Assembly (NCBI RefSeq): GCF_021502725.1
Contig: NZ_JAKFFS010000002.1
Span: 900,946-964,945 of the forward strand
Source: Dyadobacter sp. CY345
GTDB lineage: Bacteria; Bacteroidota; Bacteroidia; Cytophagales; Spirosomataceae
Direction of reading: 5' to 3'
DNA: 64,000 nucleotides
Part shown: positions 27,055 to 37,136 of the stretch, in pieces
Layout of the letters: each line of letters begins with the position of its first letter
Position numbering within the stretch: the stretch's first letter is position 1
Made by a program: the position numbers and the translations under genes
The notes under the pieces: generated by a model
Databases searched by the model: none
What the model saw: only the letters and a program-made list of their open reading frames with translations
Told to the model about the DNA's origin: nothing

Positions 27055-30000
27055 ATGAATATTTCGGAATTATCGCTGAACCGGCCAGTACTTGCCGTGG
27101 TTATGAACCTTCTCATCATTCTTTTTGGTGTAGTTGGTTATAACTTTTTGTCACTACGGGATTACCCCGCCATTGATCCCCCGATTGTCAATGTCCGCAC
27201 CAGCTATACCGGTGCCAATGCCGACATCATCGAAAGCCAGATTACCGAGCCACTTGAAAAAAGTATCAACGGTATTCCCGGCATTAAAACGATCAGCTCC
27301 TCCAGCCAGATCGGAGCCAGTAATATTACGGTTGAATTTAACCTTGAAATAGACCTTGAAGCGGCTGCCAATGATGTGCGGGATAAAGTGAGTCAGGCTC
27401 AGCGGAATCTTCCACAGGATATTGATGCGCCGCCGGTAGTTAGTAAGGCCGATGCAAATAGTGATTTCATTTTGTTATTGGCCGTTCAAAGTCCATCGAA
27501 AGGCCTTTTAGAATTAAGTGAATATGCAGAAAATGTTTTGCAGCAAAGTCTCCAAACCATTGATGGGGTAAGTGCGATTAATATTTTCGGTCAAAAACGT
27601 TACGCGATGCGTATTTGGATTGACCCGGATAAAATGAGTGCTTACAATGTTTCCTTTAATGACATTAACACTACGCTGAACGCAGAAAATGTCGAATTGC
27701 CGGCAGGTAAAATATACGGAAATCAGACGGAATTGACGATCCGTACGATGGGCCGCCTGACTACTGAAAAGGAATTTTCCGACCTTATAATCAGAAATGA
27801 CAGTACTGGAATTGTCCGTTTGAGCAATGTTGCCAAAGTTGAGTTAGGTCCTGAAAACGAGGAGCAAAGCTGGAAATATAATGGGGTTTATGCAGTAGGT
27901 TTAGCAGTAATTCCGCAACCGGGAGCGAACTATGTAAAAATATCGGATACTTTCAACGAGCGTTTAGCTGAAATTGCTAAAACGAATAAGTCAGATATCA
28001 CTTTCAACGTCCTTATTGACAATACCCGTCTTGTTCGTCAGTCGGTGGAAGAAGTGGAAGAAACGCTGATCATTTCTTTTGGACTGGTTGTCATTGTAAT
28101 TTTATTCTTCTTCCGGAATTTCCTGGTGGCCGTTCGCCCATTGATCGATATTCCAATTTCGCTGGTTGCGACGTTTTTTGTCATGTATATGTTCGGTTTT
28201 TCAATCAACATTCTGACACTTTTAGGAATTGTTCTGGCAACGGGACTTGTGGTTGATGATGGTATTGTAGTAACAGAAAATATTTTCCGAAAGCTCGAAG
28301 AAGGACTCCCCATTAGGGAAGCAGCATTAGAAGGTAGTAAGGAGATTTTCTTTGCGGTAATTTCTACTTCACTTACTCTGGCTGTGGTATTCCTTCCCGT
28401 AATTTTCCTTGAAGGTTTTGTAGGTAGTCTTTTCCGGGAGTTTGGAATTGTGGTAGCTTCTGCCGTATTGATTTCGGCATTTGTATCGCTTACGATCACG
28501 CCGGTTTTGAATGTTTATCTAAATAGAAAAGACTCAGGACATGGTTGGTTTTATAACAAAACTGAACCATTCTTCACCGGAATGGAAAATGGTTATAACA
28601 GGCTGTTGAAAGGTTTTATCAAAGTTCGCTGGATGGCTTGGGTTCTGGTACTTGCCTGTGTAGGGTTAATTTATTTTACTTACACACATTTACAAAGTGA
28701 GCTGGCACCCATGGAAGACCGGAATAGTATTCGTCTGAATATGTCGGCACCAGAAGGAACGAGCTTTGATCAGATGCAAAGTATTTCTGATGAGGTTGTC
28801 AATTACCTGAATGATTCCATACCGGAACGCCAGTTTGTATTTTCTTCGACGCCTGGTTTTGGTGGTGCAGGTATGAATGCATCTTCGGGACGTATTGGTT
28901 TAGTACCATCATCTGATCGGATCAGGAGTCAGAATGACATTGCAACTGCTATAAACAAGCAGCTTCCAAGATTCAACAACGCACGTATTTTTGCTGTTCA
29001 GGAACAAACGATTGCGGTGGGTATTGGGTCGCGTGGTGCGTTACCTGTACAATTTATCCTGCAAAATCTCGATTTCGCCAAGTTAACCGAGGTTATGCCT
29101 AAATTCCTGGAAGAAGCCAGAAAAGATCCTGTTTTCCAGAATGTGGACGTTAACCTGAAATTTAACAAACCGGAGGTTTCTCTAACAATCGACCGGTTGA
29201 AGGCGAAAGATCTTGGCCTTTCCACAACGGACGTAGCTGCCACAATTCAGGGGGCATTTAGCGGAAGACGATTGGCTTATTTTATCAGAAATGGTCAGCA
29301 ATATCAGGTGATCGGCCAGGTACAACGTGCTGAACGCGACAAACCTGCTGATATTGAAAAACTCTATGTACGGAACAATCGCGGACAAAATATACCTTTA
29401 AGTGCAGTGGTTAAAATGGAAGAACAAAGCGGTCCGCCGACTTTGTATCATTATAACAGATACAAAAGCGCGACAATTTCCGCTTCGCTTGTTGAAGGGA
29501 AAACGGTTGGGGACGGTGTTCTTGCGATGAGAAATATTGCCAATAAACTTCTGGATGAAACTTTCCAAACTTCGCTGAGCGGACCTTCACGGGATTATGA
29601 AGAAAGTTCTTCGAACACAAGTTTTGCCTTTGGTCTAGCACTATTGTTGGTATACCTGGTTCTTGCCGGTCAGTTTGAAAGTTTTACTGATCCGTTTATA
29701 ATCATGATTACGGTTCCGCTAGCCCTGGCAGGAGCACTTTTGAGCTTGTACATTTTCAGCCTGACGATTAATATATTCTCGCAAATCGGTATGATTATGC
29801 TTATCGGGCTTGTAACTAAAAACGGTATTTTAATCGTGGAATTTGCCAATCAAAAACGGGAGCTCGGGATGGAACGTCTTCCGGCGGTTATCGAATCAGC
29901 AACCCAGCGTCTGCGTCCGATTTTAATGACCAGCCTTGCGACTGCCTTTGGAGCGTTACCAATTGCTTTGAGCCTTGGTGCTGCTGCAACCAGTCGCGTC

Positions 30001-30147
30001 CCGCTCGGCGTCGTAATTGTAGGCGGTCTGACATTTTCTTTGATACTTACACTTTTCGTAATTCCGGCGATTTACACATTCATTTCGCCGAAAACCAATA
30101 AGCACAGAGAACAAACGGCGGCGGCAGAAGAAGCAGTTGTAGCCTAA
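27055..30147 (+). CDS. RND multidrug efflux transporter (AcrB/HAE1 family)
   Basis: This inner-membrane proton/drug antiporter has 1030 residues and the expected 12 membrane helices and two large periplasmic loops. The N-terminus LNRPVLAVVMNLLIILFGVVG is the first helix. The proton-relay aspartates lie in VLATGLVVDDGIVVTENIF (helix 4), and the second-half motif is IGLVTKNGILIVEFANQ. It belongs to the hydrophobe/amphiphile (drug) subgroup rather than the heavy-metal CusA group, judging from the helix 4 motif. The substrate cannot be told. Confidence 0.96.
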   Translation: MNISELSLNRPVLAVVMNLLIILFGVVGYNFLSLRDYPAIDPPIVNVRTSYTGANADIIESQITEPLEKSINGIPGIKTISSSSQIGASNITVEFNLEIDLEAAANDVRDKVSQAQRNLPQDIDAPPVVSKADANSDFILLLAVQSPSKGLLELSEYAENVLQQSLQTIDGVSAINIFGQKRYAMRIWIDPDKMSAYNVSFNDINTTLNAENVELPAGKIYGNQTELTIRTMGRLTTEKEFSDLIIRNDSTGIVRLSNVAKVELGPENEEQSWKYNGVYAVGLAVIPQPGANYVKISDTFNERLAEIAKTNKSDITFNVLIDNTRLVRQSVEEVEETLIISFGLVVIVILFFFRNFLVAVRPLIDIPISLVATFFVMYMFGFSINILTLLGIVLATGLVVDDGIVVTENIFRKLEEGLPIREAALEGSKEIFFAVISTSLTLAVVFLPVIFLEGFVGSLFREFGIVVASAVLISAFVSLTITPVLNVYLNRKDSGHGWFYNKTEPFFTGMENGYNRLLKGFIKVRWMAWVLVLACVGLIYFTYTHLQSELAPMEDRNSIRLNMSAPEGTSFDQMQSISDEVVNYLNDSIPERQFVFSSTPGFGGAGMNASSGRIGLVPSSDRIRSQNDIATAINKQLPRFNNARIFAVQEQTIAVGIGSRGALPVQFILQNLDFAKLTEVMPKFLEEARKDPVFQNVDVNLKFNKPEVSLTIDRLKAKDLGLSTTDVAATIQGAFSGRRLAYFIRNGQQYQVIGQVQRAERDKPADIEKLYVRNNRGQNIPLSAVVKMEEQSGPPTLYHYNRYKSATISASLVEGKTVGDGVLAMRNIANKLLDETFQTSLSGPSRDYEESSSNTSFAFGLALLLVYLVLAGQFESFTDPFIIMITVPLALAGALLSLYIFSLTINIFSQIGMIMLIGLVTKNGILIVEFANQKRELGMERLPAVIESATQRLRPILMTSLATAFGALPIALSLGAAATSRVPLGVVIVGGLTFSLILTLFVIPAIYTFISPKTNKHREQTAAAEEAVVA

Positions 30148-30187
30148 ATCCTAAATCATTTAATCATCATAAGTCAATTGGTTTTGC

Positions 30188-31519
30188 ATGAACCCGTTAT
30201 CAAACCTAAGTATTAGTATTAAAATTGCATTTTTTATGTTAATGACCGGTGCTCCGGCCATTTGTCAACAAAGCGCAGATTCGCTTAAAATCACTTTGGA
30301 TGAGGCAATTTCCATCGCTTTGAAAAACAGTCTGGAAATTCAGATCGCCAAAAATGATGTAGAAGCGAATACTATACTGAATAATTATGGTGTCGCCGGT
30401 GGGTTACCTCTAATTGCTGCGACGGCTTCTAACACAGAGCAAATTCAAAATATAACCCAGGAACTTCAAACCGGCGGAGGAACCAGCCGGAGGGGAGCCG
30501 AAGGGAATAATACGCAGGCAGGTGTGACAGCCAGTATCCTTCTGTATAACGGAAAAAGGGTTGTGGCCACCAAAAAACGATTAGCTGAACTTCAATATCA
30601 AAGTAGCGAAATTTTGAATTCACAGATCCAAAACACGATCGCGGCAGTGATGACCAGTTATTACGACGTTGTTCGCCAGATTGGTTATATCAATACGGTA
30701 CAATTTTCAATTGATGCATCTAAAAAACGACTGGAAATTATTCAGGTTCGTCAGGCTGCCGGGATGGCCAATAATGCCGACTTGTTTCAGGCTCAGATTG
30801 ACCTTAATACATTAACCCAAACGCTGATAAATCAACAGCTCGCCGTAGATGTTGCCAAATCCGAATTTCTGAGACTGCTGGCACTTGATCCGAAATCGCC
30901 GCTTTCGATAAAAGATACAATTCTTGTAGATCAGGGTTTACAGATTGAAAATGTGCTGGATAAAATTTCTGTCAACGCTGATATCAAAGCGGCGGATAAC
31001 CAGATCCGTATCGCAGAATTAATTGTGCGTGAAACAGCTGCACTGCGTTATCCGACTGTCAGATTCAACCTTGGCTATAACTTTGTAAGAAACCAGAGTA
31101 CTGCGGGTTTTACGCTCTTGAACAGAGTAACGGCTCCAAGTGCCGGTATTACCCTGGCTGTACCGATTTATAACGGAAGTACTTTTAAACGTCAGCAACA
31201 GGTGGCTGAAATAAATACTTCAACTGCGAAAACGCAGAAGCAGGTTTTGATTCGCGACTATTCTGCGCAAGCGGTAAAAATGTTTCAGACTTATCGACGG
31301 TCCCTGGAACAGCTCGAAACTCAGAAAGCCAATTATAAACTTAGCCAGCAGCTTTTAGATCTCACGTTGCAACGTTTTCAGTTAATTCAAGCTACCATTA
31401 TCGATGTCAGAGAAGCCCAACGCAGTTTTGAAGAAGCGGGTTACCGTCTGATCAACTTGAACTACGCCGCCAAATCATCCGAAATTGAACTGAAAAGACT
31501 GACCAACACATTAATGTAA
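30188..31519 (+). CDS. TolC-family outer-membrane efflux channel
   Basis: The 443-residue product has a signal peptide (IAFFMLMTGAPAICQQ) and two outer-membrane-efflux repeats. Each begins with a helix such as ITLDEAISIALKNSLEIQIAK and has a strand-rich portion (GVTASILLYNGKR; AGITLAVPIYNG). It is the outer-membrane exit of the tripartite pump coded just upstream (40 bp gap). The helical barrel region is rich in alanine and glutamine, typical of the family. Confidence 0.94.
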   Translation: MNPLSNLSISIKIAFFMLMTGAPAICQQSADSLKITLDEAISIALKNSLEIQIAKNDVEANTILNNYGVAGGLPLIAATASNTEQIQNITQELQTGGGTSRRGAEGNNTQAGVTASILLYNGKRVVATKKRLAELQYQSSEILNSQIQNTIAAVMTSYYDVVRQIGYINTVQFSIDASKKRLEIIQVRQAAGMANNADLFQAQIDLNTLTQTLINQQLAVDVAKSEFLRLLALDPKSPLSIKDTILVDQGLQIENVLDKISVNADIKAADNQIRIAELIVRETAALRYPTVRFNLGYNFVRNQSTAGFTLLNRVTAPSAGITLAVPIYNGSTFKRQQQVAEINTSTAKTQKQVLIRDYSAQAVKMFQTYRRSLEQLETQKANYKLSQQLLDLTLQRFQLIQATIIDVREAQRSFEEAGYRLINLNYAAKSSEIELKRLTNTLM

Positions 31520-31545
31520 TTCTTCCATCATAAAAGAATTCATTT

Positions 31546-31616
31546 TAACCATCTGAGACATTTAAGAAAACCTTAGTCAATAACACTTAGGTTTTCTTAG
31601 GTTTCTTAGATGGTTT
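31546..31616. terminator. Long imperfect hairpin after the efflux operon
   Basis: AACCATCTGAGACATTTAAG...AAAACCTTAG pairs over roughly 28 bases with the downstream CTTAGGTTTTCTTAGGTTTC...TTAGATGGTT, with a few mismatches around an 8-10 base loop. It starts 27 bases after the stop of the channel gene and ends about 60 bases before cvfB. It may be a terminator or a mobile palindrome. Confidence 0.55.
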
Positions 31617-31674
31617 ATCATTAGGTGGTAAATACCGGTTTATAGACTTATCTTTGCTGCAAACTTGATATAGA

Positions 31675-32517
31675 ATGCTTTTTATAGGAAAATATAATAA
31701 CCTGACTATCCTGCGCGACACGAGTGTAGGTTTCTTTTTGGGTGATGTAGAAGGGGAAGAAGTTTTGCTTCCCAATAAGTACAAGACGGATGACATGCAG
31801 ATTGACGATGTCATCAGGGTTTTTGTATACAATGATTCGGAAGACCGTCCGGTATCTACTACCGAAACGCCAAAAATAGTGCGTAATGAATTTGCCAATC
31901 TTGAAGTTAAAGATGTTTCTGAACACGGAGCATTTTTGAACTGGGGTTTGGAAAAAGATCTTTTTGTTCCTTTCAGAGAACAGTCTATACCGATGGAAAT
32001 TGGTGAATGGCATGTCGTTTTTCTTTACCTGGATCAAAAAACTTCCCGGCTTATCGCTACAACGAAGCTTGACAGGTATCTTGAAAATGAGCGTTTGCTT
32101 GTAAAAGAAGGTGATGAGGTAGATATTATTGTTTGGAAAAAAACCGATCTTGGATATAATGTTGTCGTCAATCAATTTCATAAGGGCTTGATTTATGCCA
32201 ATGAAGTTTTCAAACCAATCGCTATTGGTGAGTCGCTTAAAGGATATGTCAAAAAGATCCGGGATGAAAACAGATTGGATATCAGTCTTGAAAAACAGGG
32301 ATATGAAAATGTTGTAGAGCCATCTGCGCAACGTATTCTTGACAATTTGAAAAAGAATAACGGTTATCTGAATTTATCTGACAGCAGCGCGCCCGAAGAT
32401 ATTAACAGGCAGTTAGGTATCAGCAAAAAAGTTTTCAAAAAAGCAATCGGTGGATTATACAAACAAGGTTTGATTCGCATCGCTGACGATGGGATTTATT
32501 CTTTAGGTGAAGATTGA
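31675..32517 (+). CDS. cvfB: CvfB-like S1-domain RNA-binding protein
   Basis: The protein has 280 residues. An N-terminal S1-like domain (GKYNNLTILRDTSVGFFLGD) is followed by further OB/S1 folds, including VSEHGAFLNWGLEKDLFVPF (about 83-102) and NQFHKGLIYANEVFKPI, and a C-terminal winged helix (INRQLGISKKVFKKAIGGLY KQGLI, read without the gap). This arrangement is that of CvfB/YitL, a virulence-related RNA-binding protein in Staphylococcus. The molecular role in Bacteroidota is not known. It converges with the amidohydrolase gene across a bidirectional terminator. Confidence 0.87.
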   Translation: MLFIGKYNNLTILRDTSVGFFLGDVEGEEVLLPNKYKTDDMQIDDVIRVFVYNDSEDRPVSTTETPKIVRNEFANLEVKDVSEHGAFLNWGLEKDLFVPFREQSIPMEIGEWHVVFLYLDQKTSRLIATTKLDRYLENERLLVKEGDEVDIIVWKKTDLGYNVVVNQFHKGLIYANEVFKPIAIGESLKGYVKKIRDENRLDISLEKQGYENVVEPSAQRILDNLKKNNGYLNLSDSSAPEDINRQLGISKKVFKKAIGGLYKQGLIRIADDGIYSLGED

Positions 32518-32558
32518 TTTTAGGTTATACAGTTTAGTGAGCCACCGTCAGGTGCAAA

Positions 32559-32601
32559 AGAAAAAGGGCCACGGAGAAAATAAATCTCTGTGGCCCTCTT
32601 T
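32559..32601. terminator. Bidirectional terminator between cvfB and the amidohydrolase gene
   Basis: AGGGCCACGGAGA and TCTCTGTGGCCCT pair as a 12-13 bp stem with one G-T pair. It has an A-rich left flank and a T-rich right flank, so it can end transcription on either strand. Confidence 0.85.
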
Positions 32602-32633
32602 ATTTCCTCAGCGGTAATCTGTGTAACCTAATT

Positions 32634-33962
32634 TTACCTCTGGCCGTATTTCTCTTTATACTTTTCGTACAGACGTTTTTGTTTATCATCCAGATTGACT
32701 TTTCCGCCTTTGATGAAAGCCATCTGAACAGCGTTTCCGCGCATATCGAGCATATCACCACTGGTGACCACGAAAGAGGCATGTTTTCCCTTTTCCAAAG
32801 TTCCAACATACTGGTCAATTCCCATAATTTCAGCAGGGTTTTTGGTGATGAATTGTAATGCTTGTTCCGGCGTCACATCGCTGAATCCTGAGGAAGTTCC
32901 TGCCAGATAAGCGATGTTTCGCGTTCTCCACCATTCTTCTGCGTAAGTGATGGCAACTTTCACACCAGCCTTATGTAATATTCCAGGCATTTCATAAGGC
33001 AGATATACATTTTCGTCCGTTCCGTTTGGAAGACGGTGTGCAGCGTTAAGCACTACCGGAATGTTATGCTCTTTCAGGAATCCCGTTATTTTATTAGCCT
33101 GATCTCCGCCGACAATTACTATCTTTTTCAAACCGAATTCCTGCGCAAATTTTACTGATTCAATAATATCCTTCGCATATTCAGCACGGATATACAAATT
33201 TGCTTTGCCATTAAAAAGATCCTTCATTGCTTCCAAACGCATATTCACGGTGGCAGGTTTGCCCGTTTCATAATATCCTTTTGCGTCAGCGAACGTGGTG
33301 CGGAAAAGGTCTATCGTTTCCTGGCGTTTTTCATTTCTTTTTACGGAAGTTGAAAAATCTTCATAATTGAAACTCGTCGCCAAAAACGGAGGCCAGTTAA
33401 TCCAGATTCCATCGTCTTTTTTCAAAACTGCATCCTCCCAGTTCCATCCATCAGAATAAAACACAGAGGATGAACCTGAAACAATTCCGCCTTGCGGCAC
33501 GGCCTGTGATAACAAAATTCCCGCATTCCGTAAAGTTGGAATCACTTCCGAATCGGTATTATAAGCCACCAAAGAACGCACATGCGGATTGATATCACCA
33601 ACTTCCGCATAATCAAGCGTTGCCCGAACGGATGCAATTTCCTGAATTCCAACCGTTGTATTCATCGAAATAATACCCGGAAAAACATGCTTTCCTTTGA
33701 TATCAATAACTTCTGCGTTGGCATTTGAAGTGTTTGAACCGGCAGCACCAACGTGTGTGATCAACCCTTTGTCAAACGCGATAACACCATTTTCAATAAC
33801 CTGGCCATTTCCCAGATGAATGGTTCCACCAGTCAACACTGTTGGTTTTGCCTGTGCTTTTGCCGGGGCCGGGTTTTGTGCCTGGACTGAAAAAGTTAGG
33901 CAAAACATAACTGCCAGACTGGATAGTGAGGCAAGCTGTTTTATATAATTATTTATTTTCAT
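32634..33962 (-). CDS. Exported amidohydrolase-like protein lacking the HxH metal motif
   Basis: This 442-residue protein has a signal peptide (LASLSSLAVMFCLTFSVQAQ) and the layout of imidazolonepropionase-type amidohydrolases. It has an N-terminal beta domain (GGTIHLGNGQVIENGVIAFD), a TIM barrel, and the C-terminal return (ALQFITKNPAEIMGIDQYVG, then TLEKGKHASFVVTSGD). Where active members read PGxIDxHxH, it has FPGIISMNTTVG, so the first two histidine ligands are absent. It may be non-catalytic or use another centre. It is 48 bp downstream of a larger paralogue on the same strand and most likely in the same operon. Confidence 0.85.
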   Translation of the reverse strand: MKINNYIKQLASLSSLAVMFCLTFSVQAQNPAPAKAQAKPTVLTGGTIHLGNGQVIENGVIAFDKGLITHVGAAGSNTSNANAEVIDIKGKHVFPGIISMNTTVGIQEIASVRATLDYAEVGDINPHVRSLVAYNTDSEVIPTLRNAGILLSQAVPQGGIVSGSSSVFYSDGWNWEDAVLKKDDGIWINWPPFLATSFNYEDFSTSVKRNEKRQETIDLFRTTFADAKGYYETGKPATVNMRLEAMKDLFNGKANLYIRAEYAKDIIESVKFAQEFGLKKIVIVGGDQANKITGFLKEHNIPVVLNAAHRLPNGTDENVYLPYEMPGILHKAGVKVAITYAEEWWRTRNIAYLAGTSSGFSDVTPEQALQFITKNPAEIMGIDQYVGTLEKGKHASFVVTSGDMLDMRGNAVQMAFIKGGKVNLDDKQKRLYEKYKEKYGQR

Positions 33963-34010
33963 AAGTTGTTTTTGAATAAGTAAATGATGGAAGAATTAAT
34001 GCCTGGTTGC

Positions 34011-37000
34011 TTATTTTCCTTCCTCATGTTCCGTATGAACGCCAATGATATCTTCACAATGCCACATTTTTGGCTGCGATCCCTGAGGTTTTTGCGTTGG
34101 TTTTCCTTCCGCTTTCTCATTCAGCATTTTCTGGATAAGACGTTCGCGTTCCAAAGTCATTTTTTCCTGTTTCGTCATATCTTCCTTCCGGTCAAAATAT
34201 ACAGTTCCCTCGATCATGGTAAACTCCGGACGGGCATAAACGGACAGCGGATGTGCATTCCAAAGTACCAGATCCGCATCTTTTCCTGCTTTGATACTTC
34301 CCATTCTATGATCGACATGCAAAAGTTTTGCAGGATTTAATGTCACCATTTTCCATGCTTCTTCCTCAGGTACACCACCAAAAGTTACCGTTTTGGCAGC
34401 TTCCTGATTTAGTCTTCTCGCCATTTCTGCATCATCAGAATTAATTGCCACCGTGATTCCTTCATGATACATCAAAGCCGCATTATATGGAATCGCTTCC
34501 TTTACCTCCATTTTGTAAGCCCACCAATCAGCAAATGTCGAACCGCCGATATTGCGGTCTTTCATTTTGTCTGCCATTTTATATCCTTCCAGAATATGAG
34601 TGAAAGTATTGATTTTGAAATTCAGAGAATCCGCCACGTGCATCAGCATATTGATTTCAGACTGCACGTAGGAATGGCAAGTAATAAACCGTTTGCTATC
34701 AAGAATTTCTGCCAGGGCTTCCAATTCCAGATCTCTACGCGGAACTTCCAGGCCTGTTTTCTTACCTGCGGCGTTATATTCTTTCCAGCCCTTCGCATAT
34801 TCTTTGGCACGGATGAAATGATCGAAATATACCTGTTCAACACCCATTCTCGTCTGCGGAAAACGCACGCGCGCTACATCGCCCCAGTTGGACTGTTTCA
34901 CATTTTCTCCCAACGCAAACTTGATCGTTTTGGCTTCCGGAATCAACATATCAGATTGCGTTGCTCCCCATTTCAATTTAATCAGCGCACTTTGTCCGCC
35001 AATCGCGTTCGCTGAACCGTGAAGCAAATGAGAAGTGGTAACTCCGCCGGCCAGCTGTCGGTAAATATTCACATCATCCGGATTGATCACATCACTCATT
35101 CTTACTTCCGCAGTACTTGACTGCGAGCCTTCGTTGATCGCGAATAATGCAATGTGTGAATGCTCATCAATAATGCCATTCGTCAAATGTTTTCCAGTCC
35201 CGTCAACGGTACGGGCACCAGACGGAGCGGATAACCCTTTTCCAACTTTTGCGATTTTACCATTCTGGATAATTACGTCAGCATTTTGTAAAATGCCGTC
35301 TTTTTCATTGGTCCAGACTGTCGCATTTTTCACGAAAACTGTTTCGGATTTTGGAAGTTGTTCGTTTCCAAAACCAACAAATGGATACACGATCGGACCT
35401 GTTTCTTTCAATTTGGCAGATGCCGTATCTTTTTTAGCAATTGCTTTATAATTCTCCGCCAAGGTTGCTGTCCATATAGCTGCTTTCCCATCCGGTAAAA
35501 TGCCCTCACCGGACAAATTTTTCCCGGAGATCCATCCTGTCAAACGAACCGTCCCGGGACTTTTCTTTTCAGGCTGATAGGAAATTGTCAGCAAGTCATT
35601 GGCGAGAATCACTTTCGGTTTGACTTTCACCGTATCTTTCAAAATGATCTGGTACTCGGGTTTGTCCGCCGTTCCTGAAATTTCAAGTTTTCCGGTTGAT
35701 TCCTTGTTGATTGAGAAAGTATAGTTCCCTCTGAAATCCGGCGCGTTTATGGGAGCAATGATAAATTTCTTCCCCTGTATCCAGTTTTCATAAATCACAT
35801 TTTCTTTATTAAACAACTCGTCAGATGTGATCAGGAAATTGGCAAGCATACCAGCTTTCAGACTTCCTATCTGTCCTTCCGCTTTTATCAATTTAGCTGG
35901 CGTCGTCGTTAATGCTTCCAGCGCTTTTTCTTTTGGTAAGCCGAATTCAATCGCGGTACGGATTTTATCCCAGAAATCTGCCTTGTTTTTCAGATCGGCC
36001 GCTGTAAACGTAAAATTCACGCCGCCTTTTGCTAACATCGATGCGTTCGCAGGTGCCATTTCCCAGTGTTTCAACTGATTGATCGTGATCATTTCAGCAT
36101 CCCAGGGATCGGTCACGTCATACGCTGACGGAAAATTTAACGGCAATATCAAAGTAGCTTTCGTTCCCTTTATTTCTTCAAGGCGTTGATATTCATCGCC
36201 GCCGCCTTTGATAATATATTGTGTGCCAAATTCGTCTCCGATCTTGTCGGCCCGAAGCAGGCTGTATTTATCATTTGTCTCAAAAAAAGAAGGTAACGTC
36301 TTGATCTGGTTGAAAGCTTCAAGAGAAATGTTTGTTTCCTGGTTTTTTCCACCTTTCGCATACCAGTCCGCGTCGTAATAATTCTGGCGGAGCAGTGCAA
36401 CCGAGCCCATACCCGACGAAGGATACGTTTGCGACGAAGTACCTTTGCTGAAAGAAAAATGCGCAGAGGCTTTTTCGTTCAAAATCGCCTTGTTTGCTGA
36501 TTCGTCTGTTAAGGTTACAACAGCCCCGTTTCCACGAACGATTCCGTCATGCGGATGTGTCAGTACAGTTCCAAACCCTATTTTACGTAAATCAGCACCT
36601 TTTTTATTATCAATAACGAATGTTTTGCTGGCGTCATTTTCGGGCTGTATCGCCTGGTTCCATCCGAAAGCGCCCTTTTTATTCGATTCCAGCTGCGGCG
36701 TCTGGCGGCCGGTGGCACGTGGTTCGCGTTTTACTTCCGGCATCCCATAGTCAGAATCCAGGTCTATCAGGGAAGGATAGATGTATTTTCCTTTTAAATC
36801 AACAACGACAGCGCCAGCCGGAATCTTCACCTGTTTGCTCACCTCGCGGATCGTGCCGTTTTCGATAAGCATGGTTCCGTTTGAAATAGTTGTTTTTGAA
36901 TCGACCACGATTGTGGCGTTTGTAAATGCATATTGACCCTTCCTTTCGTCATATGCGCCGTTCCTCGGAAAAGTTTCCTGAGCATGGCATAGCGAAGTCA

Positions 37001-37040
37001 GGGTTAGTCCAAACACTAACGTTGATATTTGTTTCATCAT
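34011..37040 (-). CDS. Exported double-module amidohydrolase; N-terminal module degenerate
   Basis: The 1009-residue product has a signal peptide (QISTLVFGLTLTSLCHAQ) and two amidohydrolase modules. In the first (about 20-450) the usual HxH site reads YIYPSLIDLDSDYG, without histidines. The second (about 570-960) is complete: NGIIDEHSHIALFA, a lysine in FALGENVKQ, FITCHSYVQSE, FTHILEGYK and AINSDDAEM. In family terms this is a D-aminoacylase/imidazolonepropionase-like hydrolase; the substrate is unknown, perhaps a cyclic amide or peptide in the periplasm. The first module resembles the smaller downstream gene product, suggesting duplication and fusion. Confidence 0.87.
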   Translation of the reverse strand: MMKQISTLVFGLTLTSLCHAQETFPRNGAYDERKGQYAFTNATIVVDSKTTISNGTMLIENGTIREVSKQVKIPAGAVVVDLKGKYIYPSLIDLDSDYGMPEVKREPRATGRQTPQLESNKKGAFGWNQAIQPENDASKTFVIDNKKGADLRKIGFGTVLTHPHDGIVRGNGAVVTLTDESANKAILNEKASAHFSFSKGTSSQTYPSSGMGSVALLRQNYYDADWYAKGGKNQETNISLEAFNQIKTLPSFFETNDKYSLLRADKIGDEFGTQYIIKGGGDEYQRLEEIKGTKATLILPLNFPSAYDVTDPWDAEMITINQLKHWEMAPANASMLAKGGVNFTFTAADLKNKADFWDKIRTAIEFGLPKEKALEALTTTPAKLIKAEGQIGSLKAGMLANFLITSDELFNKENVIYENWIQGKKFIIAPINAPDFRGNYTFSINKESTGKLEISGTADKPEYQIILKDTVKVKPKVILANDLLTISYQPEKKSPGTVRLTGWISGKNLSGEGILPDGKAAIWTATLAENYKAIAKKDTASAKLKETGPIVYPFVGFGNEQLPKSETVFVKNATVWTNEKDGILQNADVIIQNGKIAKVGKGLSAPSGARTVDGTGKHLTNGIIDEHSHIALFAINEGSQSSTAEVRMSDVINPDDVNIYRQLAGGVTTSHLLHGSANAIGGQSALIKLKWGATQSDMLIPEAKTIKFALGENVKQSNWGDVARVRFPQTRMGVEQVYFDHFIRAKEYAKGWKEYNAAGKKTGLEVPRRDLELEALAEILDSKRFITCHSYVQSEINMLMHVADSLNFKINTFTHILEGYKMADKMKDRNIGGSTFADWWAYKMEVKEAIPYNAALMYHEGITVAINSDDAEMARRLNQEAAKTVTFGGVPEEEAWKMVTLNPAKLLHVDHRMGSIKAGKDADLVLWNAHPLSVYARPEFTMIEGTVYFDRKEDMTKQEKMTLERERLIQKMLNEKAEGKPTQKPQGSQPKMWHCEDIIGVHTEHEEGK

Positions 37041-37136
37041 AGAAATAGGAGATTTTTTGTTACCGGACTTAGGAATTTTTGATTAATAATTGTTTGTTGT
37101 GACAATATACAATGAAAAGAGTAAATAAATTTGATT

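Noticed and set aside
35083..35451. 122-codon frame antisense to the large amidohydrolase
   Set aside because: Shadow frame; the minus-strand amidohydrolase has a complete set of motifs.
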